A stretch of 17,548 nt of DNA from assembly GCA_002359075.1 (NCBI GenBank), contig DEQA01000099.1:1-17548 (forward strand). The letters run 5' to 3'. This DNA is from Planococcaceae bacterium UBA3378 (GTDB lineage: Bacteria; Bacillota; Bacilli; Bacillales_A; Planococcaceae). Of this stretch, positions 7,182 to 13,695 are shown one piece after another. Within the stretch, counting starts at the first letter, position 1. Each line of letters opens with the position of its first letter. The translations under genes and the position numbers were made by a program. The notes beneath the pieces were generated by a model. It was given only the letters and a program-made list of their open reading frames with translations, was not told the origin of the DNA and made no database searches.

Positions 7182-8387
7182 ATGAAGGAAAAAATACGTG
7201 TAGAACACGTTACTAAAATTTTCGGACGCAACCAGCAAAAAGCGCTGAAGCTGGTCGAACAGCAGAAAACTAAAACGAGTATTTTACAAGAAACGGGCGC
7301 AACAGTTGGTGTATATGACGCCGATTTTACTGTTAAGGAAGGCGAAATTTTCGTCATTATGGGACTGTCCGGAAGCGGGAAATCAACATTGATCCGTTTA
7401 TTAAACCGTTTGATTACACCAACAAGCGGGAACATCTATATTGATGATATAGATATTACGAAGGCGAAAAAACAGGAATTGCAGCAAGTTCGCCGGCAAA
7501 AAATGAGTATGGTTTTTCAAAACTTCGCGCTCTTTCCCCATCGTACAATCCTGGAAAATACCGAATATGGATTAGAAATCCGTGGCATGTCAAAGGAACA
7601 GCGAATTGAAAAAGCAGAACAGGCTTTGCAAAACGCAGGTCTCCTAGTATATAAAGATCAATACCCCAACCAATTATCCGGAGGTATGCAGCAGCGGGTT
7701 GGATTAGCGAGAGCGCTTGCCAACGATCCCGAAATCCTCCTAATGGATGAAGCCTTTTCCGCTCTTGATCCACTTATTCGTAAAGATATGCAAGATGAAT
7801 TATTGGAGCTTCAAGCAAACGTCAAGAAGACGATCGTTTTTATTACCCATGATCTAAACGAAGCCCTGCGTATTGGTGACCGGATTGCCATTATGAAAGA
7901 CGGTCAAATTATGCAGATCGGTACGGGTGAAGAAATTCTCACAAACCCTGCCAACCATTATATTCAAACATTCCTTGAGGATGTGGATCGTTCGAAAGTA
8001 TTAACTGCTGAAAATGCCATGGTACGCCCTATTACGATCAACTCAGAGCACGATGGACCGAAAGTAGCCCTGCAGCGGATGCGTGAAGAAGAAGTAAGTG
8101 TACTGTTGGCAACAAACCGGCAAAAGCAGTTCCTCGGCTATATTACAGCAGATGATGCATTAAAGGCAGCGAAAGAAGGCATGTCATCGATTACCTCTTA
8201 TGTTCGTACAGATATGCCAACAGTAGAACCTACTACATTACTACAAGATTTACTGTCTACTATGTCTGACAGTCCAACACCGATTGCTGTTGTAGAGAAC
8301 CAGCGATTACGAGGCATTTTAATACGTGGCGTCGTGCTTGAAGCACTCTCCTCTTCCACACAAGAGGGGGTGAACATAGATGAGTAA
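7182..8387 (+). CDS. opuAA: Glycine betaine ABC transporter ATPase (OpuAA)
   Basis: ATP-hydrolysing subunit of an osmoprotectant importer, 401 residues, at the inner face of the membrane. Walker A GLSGSGKST (61-69), Q-loop Gln113, signature LSGGMQQR (165-172), Walker B ILLMDE (185-190) and switch His223 are all intact. The N-terminal 45 residues before the core match the extension typical of ProV/OpuAA (VTKIFG...AL). Residues 275-395 form a tandem CBS domain pair, which in OpuA homologues senses ionic strength or binds c-di-AMP. GAGGAAGTGAG precedes the ATG. First gene of a tight three-gene operon; its 3' end overlaps opuAB by 8 bp. Substrate choice (glycine betaine rather than choline or proline betaine) is inferred from family. 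Confidence 0.93.
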   Translation: MKEKIRVEHVTKIFGRNQQKALKLVEQQKTKTSILQETGATVGVYDADFTVKEGEIFVIMGLSGSGKSTLIRLLNRLITPTSGNIYIDDIDITKAKKQELQQVRRQKMSMVFQNFALFPHRTILENTEYGLEIRGMSKEQRIEKAEQALQNAGLLVYKDQYPNQLSGGMQQRVGLARALANDPEILLMDEAFSALDPLIRKDMQDELLELQANVKKTIVFITHDLNEALRIGDRIAIMKDGQIMQIGTGEEILTNPANHYIQTFLEDVDRSKVLTAENAMVRPITINSEHDGPKVALQRMREEEVSVLLATNRQKQFLGYITADDALKAAKEGMSSITSYVRTDMPTVEPTTLLQDLLSTMSDSPTPIAVVENQRLRGILIRGVVLEALSSSTQEGVNIDE

Positions 8388-9231
8388 TTTCTTAGATAAT
8401 TTACCGAAGCTTCCGGTTTCATCGTGGGTAGAAAATGGAATGGACTGGCTGACAGATACATTCTCTGGATTCTTTAAATTAATCCAGGGAGGCGGCAAAG
8501 ACCTGATGAATTCCATTACGGATGGTCTCTTATTCATTCCGCCTGTTCTGTTTATTTTGATTGTGGCAGTTTTAGCCTTCTTCGTTACGGGGAAAAGATT
8601 TGGTTTAGCTCTCTTTTCACTCATAGGGTTGCTATTCATCTACAATCAGGGCTTATGGACACATTTAATGAACACCTTTACCTTGGTTCTGTTCTCCAGT
8701 GTGATCGCCATTATCCTCGGCATTCCAATAGGTATTTTAATGTCGAAAAGTAAAACTGTAGAAAATATCGCTAAACCGATTCTTGACTTTATGCAGACGA
8801 TGCCCGGATTTGTTTATTTAATTCCGGCTGTTGCCTTCTTCGGTATTGGTGTCGTACCTGGGGTTTTTGCCTCTGTTATCTTTGCCCTGCCCCCTACTGT
8901 TCGTTTTACAAACCTCGGCATACAGCAGGTGCCAAGAGATTTAATCGAGGCAGCTGATTCTTACGGAAGTACAGGAGTGCAAAAGCTCGTAAAAGTGGAA
9001 CTGCCGATTGCTAAATCCACTATTATGGCAGGGATCAACCAAACAGTGCTGCTGTCATTATCAATGGTCGTTATCGCCTCTATGATCGGTGCGCCGGGGC
9101 TAGGCCGTGAAGTACTTTCTGCGCTGCAACGGGCACAGGTCGGTAATGGTTTTGTTGCAGGCCTAAGTTTAGTTATTTTTGCGATCATCGTCGATCGTTT
9201 AACACAAAGCTTTCATAAACAAAACAAATAG
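8380..9231 (+). CDS. opuAB: Glycine betaine ABC transporter permease (OpuAB)
   Basis: Membrane subunit of the importer, 283 residues. An amphipathic N-terminal region (residues 1-45) precedes two hydrophobic segments, and the BPD_transp_1 core follows from about residue 95. The EAA loop contacting the ATPase is seen as DLIEAADSYGSTGVQKLVKVELP (near 187), followed by the conserved stretch MIGAPGLGREVL. The ATG lies inside the last codons of opuAA, preceded by a strong AGAGGGGGTG site, indicating translational coupling. Length and order match B. subtilis OpuAB. The permease is separate from the binding protein, unlike lactococcal BusAB, where the two are fused. Confidence 0.93.
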   Translation: MSNFLDNLPKLPVSSWVENGMDWLTDTFSGFFKLIQGGGKDLMNSITDGLLFIPPVLFILIVAVLAFFVTGKRFGLALFSLIGLLFIYNQGLWTHLMNTFTLVLFSSVIAIILGIPIGILMSKSKTVENIAKPILDFMQTMPGFVYLIPAVAFFGIGVVPGVFASVIFALPPTVRFTNLGIQQVPRDLIEAADSYGSTGVQKLVKVELPIAKSTIMAGINQTVLLSLSMVVIASMIGAPGLGREVLSALQRAQVGNGFVAGLSLVIFAIIVDRLTQSFHKQNK

Positions 9232-9242
9232 GAGTGGGATGT

Positions 9243-10121
9243 ATGTTTAAAAAATCAAATTTTACATTAGGAGCAGCCGCTTTAGGTGCAGCTCTTTTAT
9301 TAAGTGCCTGTGGAGACGATAAAAAAGAGTCAGCCGATAAGGAGGATCTAGGAGATATCAATCTTGCCTATGTGGAATGGGATTCAGAAGTAGCTTCTAC
9401 ACATGTAATTGGAAAAGTGCTCGAGGATATCGGCTATGATGTCACGCTGACTCCGTTAGATAACGCCGTTATGTGGGAGGCTGTATCAAATGGTCAGGCG
9501 GATGCGATGGTATCCGGCTGGCTGCCTAGTACGCATGGTGCGCAATTTGATGAATATGGTGCAGCAATGGACCATTTAGGAGCAAACTTGGATGGAGCGA
9601 AAATCGGCCTTGTCGTGCCAACATATATGGATGTATCATCAATTGCTGATTTAAGCAATGAAGCTTCTTCTACGATTACAGGAATTGAACCGGGTGCAGG
9701 CATTATGAGTGCAGCGGAAAAGGCATTGGAAACATATCCAAACCTGGCAAACTGGGAGCTTCTTCCCTCTTCTTCAGGAGCGATGGCTGTTGCTTTAAGC
9801 CAGGCCATTGCCAATGAAGAAGAAATCGTTGTTACCGGCTGGTCTCCGCACTGGAAATTTGCTTCCTACGATCTAAAATATTTAGATGATCCGGAAGGCG
9901 TATTCGGAGGCGAAGAATCCATTAATACCTTTGCCCGTAAAGACTTGAAAAAGGATAAACCGGAAGCTCATAAAGTGCTCGATGCCTTCTACTGGACGAC
10001 TGAAGATATGGAGCAGGTAATGCTTGATATTAACGAGGGCACTTCTCCGGAAGAGGCTGCTGAAAAATGGATAGAAGAAAATCAGGATAAAGTGAAAGAG
10101 TGGACGAAGGATATTAAATAA
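9243..10121 (+). CDS. opuAC: Glycine betaine-binding lipoprotein (OpuAC)
   Basis: Membrane-anchored receptor of the importer, 292 residues. The lipoprotein signal MFKKSNFTLGAAALG ends in the lipobox LSAC, placing the lipidated cysteine at residue 23. The mature part is an OpuAC domain starting at INLAYVEWDSE. Tryptophans in VEW, AVMWEAV, SGWLPST and TGWSPHW are candidates for the aromatic cage that holds the quaternary ammonium of glycine betaine. A GTG at 9234 extends the frame by three codons, but AGGAG (9230-9234) is spaced 8 nt from the ATG at 9243, which is therefore preferred. It ends with a strong terminator, closing the opuA operon. Confidence 0.93.
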   Translation: MFKKSNFTLGAAALGAALLLSACGDDKKESADKEDLGDINLAYVEWDSEVASTHVIGKVLEDIGYDVTLTPLDNAVMWEAVSNGQADAMVSGWLPSTHGAQFDEYGAAMDHLGANLDGAKIGLVVPTYMDVSSIADLSNEASSTITGIEPGAGIMSAAEKALETYPNLANWELLPSSSGAMAVALSQAIANEEEIVVTGWSPHWKFASYDLKYLDDPEGVFGGEESINTFARKDLKKDKPEAHKVLDAFYWTTEDMEQVMLDINEGTSPEEAAEKWIEENQDKVKEWTKDIK

Positions 10122-10149
10122 CCGCATAAATTCTTAAGAAAGCTGCAGC

Positions 10150-10188
10150 GCCCAGAGATTTTTCTGAAAAATCTCTGGGCATTTTTTC
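10150..10188 (+). terminator. Intrinsic terminator of the opuA operon
   Basis: GCCCAGAGATTTTT and AAAAATCTCTGGGC form a long, nearly perfect stem around a short loop, followed by ATTTTTTC. This is among the strongest terminators in the window. Confidence 0.88.
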
Positions 10189-10438
10189 GTTGCATTGAAA
10201 GAAACATTTTGCTTTCTGTTAAAGTAATGTTTATCAATTAGTGGCTAATCACCGTTTCCGTTCTGGCTGCCTTTCCAATCAACTCGTACTCATCCTGGCT
10301 TGTCATCCCCGACTTATGGTGAAGACCCCGGTTAGTGGAAGTAGCCTCTTTTTTGTAACAAACGTTGAACTAGGTTCTTTTATTATCTCTGCCACTCTAA
10401 AGGTAATATATGGTATGATTTTTGAAAAGAGGTGCTGT
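10189..10438 (+). promoter_or_regulatory. Leader region and promoter of the hydrolase gene
   Basis: The gene-free span after opuAC contains an extended -10 promoter near its right end: TG-G-TATGAT (10411-10419), without a good -35. AAGAGGTG directly precedes the hydrolase ATG. The middle part (about 10240-10350) is more GC-rich than its flanks, and its minus strand holds a 22-codon frame without a usable ribosome binding site. It may be a gene relic. Confidence 0.4.
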
Positions 10439-11368
10439 ATGTCTGAGAGAAAATTTGTTGCCCGGCAAAAAGAGCTTTTTTCCTTATTTGCAAAAGGCAA
10501 TATGAAGGATGCCCTACTCCACGTCCATAGGATAAAAATCGAGTTTCCTGAAAGATTGGACAAAATTTTCTTTTGGGAAGCTTGCGTTTATGCTACCCAA
10601 GGGAACAACGATAAAGCAGTTGCTGCCCTAAAGGAAGGATTAAAAAATGGAATCTGGTGGAACCCGGCTATTTTAACGGCTGATCCAGATTTACAGCATA
10701 TCCAGCCACATAACGAATTTAAGGAAGTCGTGGAAACATGTGAAGATATCTTTTATAGTCAGAAAAAAAGTGCGTCTCCCGAATTGTTTATCTACGGCAG
10801 CTCCCGCTCAGACATCGGTCTCTTTTCGATGCATGCGAGAGGTACGAACGTAAAGGATTCTGCTCCTTACTGGTTAAATGAAACAGGAGAAGACCCCTAT
10901 TTACTTGGATTTCCCCAATCTTCTCAAATCTTCGGTTACAATACGTATTGCTGGGACGACGAAGAGACCGCCATTAACGAACTTGAACAAGCCTATAAAG
11001 AATTTAAAGGGAATTTCCAACCTAAATCAATTATCGTTGGCGGAGCTTCACAAGGCGGTAAACTATCAATTGAATTCAGCCTTCGTAACGCGCCGCAGGA
11101 TATCAAAGGCTTTATAGCTGTTATGCCAGCGATTAAAGATGTAGCCGTGTTAGGGGCACTGCTAAAAGAAAATAATCATTCAAACCTCAAAGGATGTATC
11201 ATTATTGGCGACCAGGACCCCTTTTATCAAAATACCCTTAAACTTATTAGTCTCCTGGAGGCAAATTATGTAGACTGTAAACTTATCGTCAAAGAAGGGC
11301 TGGGACACTTTTTCCCTGAGGACTTCTCAGCACTGCTTCCCGAAGCAGTGGAATTTATTCTCCGGTAA
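10439..11368 (+). CDS. TPR-like / alpha-beta hydrolase protein
   Basis: Predicted cytoplasmic protein of 309 residues with no signal peptide. Residues 8-100 look like helical TPR-type repeats (LFAKGNMKDALLHVHRIKIE; ACVYATQGNNDKAVAALKEG). Residues 115-309 look like an alpha/beta hydrolase: nucleophile elbow GASQG with Ser204, a likely acid in GDQDPF (Asp258 or Asp260), and His290 in GLGHFFP. The triad is in the usual order. The frame is open 66 codons further upstream. The ATG at 10439 is chosen because it has AAGAGGTG and a promoter just before it, while the extension does not look coding. It is its own transcription unit between two terminators. The substrate is unknown; esterase or serine-peptidase-like activity is an inference from fold. 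Confidence 0.75.
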   Translation: MSERKFVARQKELFSLFAKGNMKDALLHVHRIKIEFPERLDKIFFWEACVYATQGNNDKAVAALKEGLKNGIWWNPAILTADPDLQHIQPHNEFKEVVETCEDIFYSQKKSASPELFIYGSSRSDIGLFSMHARGTNVKDSAPYWLNETGEDPYLLGFPQSSQIFGYNTYCWDDEETAINELEQAYKEFKGNFQPKSIIVGGASQGGKLSIEFSLRNAPQDIKGFIAVMPAIKDVAVLGALLKENNHSNLKGCIIIGDQDPFYQNTLKLISLLEANYVDCKLIVKEGLGHFFPEDFSALLPEAVEFILR

Positions 11369-11371
11369 TAG

Positions 11372-11402
11372 AAAAAGGAGCTTGAGTACTCAAACTCCTT
11401 TT
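11372..11402. terminator. Terminator after the hydrolase gene
   Basis: AAAAGGAG-c-TTGAG and CTCAA-a-CTCCTTTT form a 13-pair stem with a single mismatch and a 2-nt loop. T-runs on both strands make it potentially bidirectional. Confidence 0.65.
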
Positions 11403-11819
11403 CATACTTTCAGTGAGGTGTTACGCCTGTAGTATATGCTGCTGTACTGGTTATGCTGTTTTAAATACTTTATATTTTTTTAGTCAGTTCCATACATAAA
11501 AGCTGAATATATAAGCCCGCATACATCATTCCAGCATTGCGCAGCTTCATAAGTCCTTTTTTAGCAAACACTGAACACTGAGGAAACCAGCATATTATAG
11601 GAAGATTTTTAAACAGTTAAAACGGCTATTCGGTGACTTTGACATCCAACTTACATAAAAATAAGCGACAAGGTGCTGCACTTCATACATTCTCTCCATG
11701 ACACTTATTTTACGTTATGTCGTATAAGGCTTTTGGCTATTTTGTCATGTGCAGCTCCTAAAGGAAATTTCCTCTGTAGTGTGCTCCCTCAGCTTCCATA
11801 TTCCCACACTTAAGAAAAC
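11403..11819. other. Gene-poor gap between the hydrolase and rpiR genes
   Basis: There is no long gene here. On the minus strand, downstream of rpiR, AAAATAAG and CTTATTTT (11658-11711) pair across a 38-nt loop and end in T residues, a weak terminator candidate. AGGAAATTTCCT (11762-11773) is a perfect 12-bp palindrome. A tandem ACACTGA repeat lies near 11570. A short minus-strand ORF is listed separately. Confidence 0.35.
11470..11550 (-). CDS. Possible 26-residue small protein or gene remnant
   Basis: A short frame beginning MKLRNAGMMYAGLYIQLLCM has AAAAAAGGA placed 4-5 nt before its ATG, an acceptable ribosome binding site. The same frame remains open about 25 codons further upstream without another ATG, and reads in a protein-like way. 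It could be a relic of a longer gene. No family was recognised. It faces the hydrolase terminator. Confidence 0.2.
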   Translation of the reverse strand: MKLRNAGMMYAGLYIQLLCMELTKKI

Positions 11820-12653
11820 TCACCTTGGTAATATATCTTTGTATTCTTTTCGGATCGCATCCAGCCTCTCAAGCTTTTTCATTGATTGTTCAGCCGTTTC
11901 TTTCCCTACGGCGATAATAATATTTTCTATGACAAAGGTTGGAGCGATCATCGAATGAAATTCCCAAAGCTCTCCCCGGCTTGCAAAAAGTAAATGGTCA
12001 CATTGCGTATTGAAATCTGATACGAGGCAATCTGTCAGCACAATCGATTTCATTCCCAGCTTTTTTGTATGGTCGAGCAGCACCTGTGACTCTGGATGCA
12101 GCTTCACAAAACCAAACATAAATAACACATCATCACTTGAAAAATGCACTAACGATTCATAAATCTCATGCCCGCTTTTAGGCAAAATTTTCAGATTCAC
12201 TCCAAAGCGCGATAAACGATAGTTCAATAAGTTGGCTAAGCCTTCTGTCGGTCCCGGACTGTAAATATAAACTGTTTCTGCCTTGCTGATAGTCTGGACT
12301 ACTGCGTGAAAACCATCTTCATTAAAATGAGCCAATGTTATTTCCAGATGCTTCATACTTGTTGTCATCATCTGTGCCCAAACCGTTGATGAATCGATTT
12401 GCTCCATTATATTTTCCAGCTTGTTTGCAGGTGTGATATCCATGTTCTTCTTATATGTATTTTTATAATCTTTAAAGTTTTTAAAACCGATTTTCCGCCA
12501 AAATCTAGAGACGGTCGCATTGCTTATTTTCAGCGCTTTAGCAATTTCATCTTCCGTATACGTTAATACCCTCCCACCGCTTTTAGAAATATAATCTGCA
12601 ATTTTCTTTTCATTTGGTGTTAAATGATGATCAGTAAAAAGTGTTGGATTCAT
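11820..12653 (-). CDS. RpiR-family transcriptional regulator (HTH + SIS)
   Basis: Cytoplasmic regulator of 277 residues. Residues 1-75 are an RpiR-type helix-turn-helix (LTPNEKKIADYI; DEIAKALKISNATVSRFWRKIGF). Residues about 105-255 are a SIS domain (AETVYIYSPGPTEGLANLLNYRLSRFGVNLKIL). GGGAGG precedes the ATG with 6-nt spacing. It is divergent from the ECF transporter operon and is presumably its local regulator. The usual phosphosugar-binding signatures (a GxGxS-like loop, then S-G-x-T) are not seen: the corresponding places read SPGPTEG and FGFVKLHPES. The ligand may therefore not be an ordinary phosphosugar. Family is clear; target and ligand are inferred or unknown. Confidence 0.88.
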   Translation of the reverse strand: MNPTLFTDHHLTPNEKKIADYISKSGGRVLTYTEDEIAKALKISNATVSRFWRKIGFKNFKDYKNTYKKNMDITPANKLENIMEQIDSSTVWAQMMTTSMKHLEITLAHFNEDGFHAVVQTISKAETVYIYSPGPTEGLANLLNYRLSRFGVNLKILPKSGHEIYESLVHFSSDDVLFMFGFVKLHPESQVLLDHTKKLGMKSIVLTDCLVSDFNTQCDHLLFASRGELWEFHSMIAPTFVIENIIIAVGKETAEQSMKKLERLDAIRKEYKDILPR

Positions 12654-12700
12654 GTTGCGCCTCCCGTCTGTATTTTATTTATAACACGTTTATCATTTTT

Positions 12701-12716
12701 TGAAAAATATTTTTCA
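12701..12716. promoter_or_regulatory. Palindrome upstream of rpiR, candidate operator
   Basis: TGAAAAATATTTTTCA is a perfect 16-bp palindrome of the TGAAA-N-TTTCA kind bound by several RpiR/MurR-family regulators. On the minus strand its distal arm overlaps TTTTCA, a plausible -35 placed 17 bp before TATAAA, so it could mediate autoregulation of the rpiR-type gene. AT-richness is a caution. Confidence 0.45.
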
Positions 12717-12774
12717 ATATAAATAATCAGGAAAAATTATTTACATTATCTTTTCATCTTATTCATACAGAATT

Positions 12775-12796
12775 TACAGTATATACCTATACTGTA
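12775..12796. promoter_or_regulatory. Inverted repeat before the ECF operon
   Basis: TACAGTATA (12775-12783) and TATACTGTA (12788-12796) are perfect 9-bp arms around TACC, ending 11 nt before the TAGGAGGT ribosome binding site. No long T-run follows, so an operator is more likely than a terminator. The right arm contains TATACT, a possible -10. An upstream TTTACA (12740-12745) has no well-placed -10. Confidence 0.5.
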
Positions 12797-12822
12797 GTTA
12801 TCAACTATAGGAGGTAAAAGAA

Positions 12823-13695
12823 ATGTCAATTCAAAAGCCGTATCAATTGACCCAGTCACAAAAAATGATGGTTTTCATTTTATCCATGTCACTTTATGGA
12901 TTATCGAACATGTTTACCGAGCTCATTCCCTCTATACAATTAGGGGTTATCGAGCTATCGGTGGAGTACTTTGCTTTTATTCCCTTAACGTTATGTATTT
13001 TGTTCCATCCGCTCTATGCTGCTATTGGGGCTGCCCTCGGGGAAATAATATTTGGTGAACTCATGCTTGGTCAATTTGGCGGTATTGGGGAAGTAGAAAA
13101 ATTCATTACCTTCTCGTTAGGAATGTTTATAGCCGGCATTTTAGTCCGTAATCCGTTGAACCGAAAGCAAGTAACGTTCGGTGTGCTGGCAGGTCTACTG
13201 GTCCATCATGTATTAGGGGCTATTGTAGATATCGGTAAAGTATGGATTGGTGTGGAAGAGTTAGAAGCAGTGTCAGGACTGGCCGAAAGTATTATTGTAA
13301 TTGAAGGTGTTGCATTATTAAATGATCTGTTATTCTCCGGCATTTTATTTGCTTTACTGCCAACTTTGTATCTAGTACCTCGTTTATACGGAAAAATCGA
13401 GCCGTTATTAGGGATGAAACCCCGGAATAATAAGATGCAGTATTCTTTAGGACAAATTGTTACACCTAAATTAGTCGTCATTTCAGTAGTTCTGGCAGCT
13501 GTAGCGTTCTTATCCGAATTCCTATCCGAATCGGAGTGGGCATTTGGTGAATGGGAGCCTGAATTTTTGGAAACGATCGGCAGCTGGTTTATATGGGTAC
13601 CGATTTCAGTAGCAGCACTTGCCTCGGTCATTGTATTGGCGGCGATGCGCTCTAAATCTAAGAGCAATGCAAAGGAGCTAAAAAACCTTGGTTAA
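12823..13695 (+). CDS. ECF transporter S component, unknown substrate
   Basis: Integral membrane protein of 290 residues, read as the substrate-specific (S) subunit of an energy-coupling factor importer. The reasoning is its position immediately before ECF ATPase and T genes and its hydrophobic pattern: helices at about 13-32, 48-78, 94-108, 117-138, 155-188, 213-232 and 254-275. It is longer than typical S components of about 170-220 residues. The extra C-terminal part carries a strongly acidic, aromatic loop (SEFLSESEWAFGEWEPEFLE, about 231-250), probably extracytoplasmic. TAGGAGGT (12808-12815) is an excellent ribosome binding site. Its end overlaps the ATPase start by 8 bp. I cannot assign it to a known vitamin family, and no riboswitch precedes it. 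Confidence 0.75.
   Translation: MSIQKPYQLTQSQKMMVFILSMSLYGLSNMFTELIPSIQLGVIELSVEYFAFIPLTLCILFHPLYAAIGAALGEIIFGELMLGQFGGIGEVEKFITFSLGMFIAGILVRNPLNRKQVTFGVLAGLLVHHVLGAIVDIGKVWIGVEELEAVSGLAESIIVIEGVALLNDLLFSGILFALLPTLYLVPRLYGKIEPLLGMKPRNNKMQYSLGQIVTPKLVVISVVLAAVAFLSEFLSESEWAFGEWEPEFLETIGSWFIWVPISVAALASVIVLAAMRSKSKSNAKELKNLG

Noticed and set aside
10238..10306. 22-codon minus-strand frame (MTSQDEYELIGKAARTETVI...) before the hydrolase gene
   Set aside because: It reads in a protein-like way, but the only Shine-Dalgarno-like bases abut the ATG and no family is recognised. Too weak to call a gene; possibly a relic.
10241..10438. 66-codon N-terminal extension of the hydrolase
   Set aside because: The extension lacks a ribosome site, looks non-coding, and contains the probable promoter. 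The ATG at 10439 has AAGAGGTG just upstream.
12775..12796. Riboswitch in front of the ECF operon
   Set aside because: The leader is short and AT-rich, with only one small hairpin. No THI-box, cobalamin or other recognisable conserved core is visible.
13206..13667. Long minus-strand frame of 153 codons inside the S-component gene
   Set aside because: Shadow frame opposite a membrane-protein gene with strong ribosome site and operon overlap; no motif seen.
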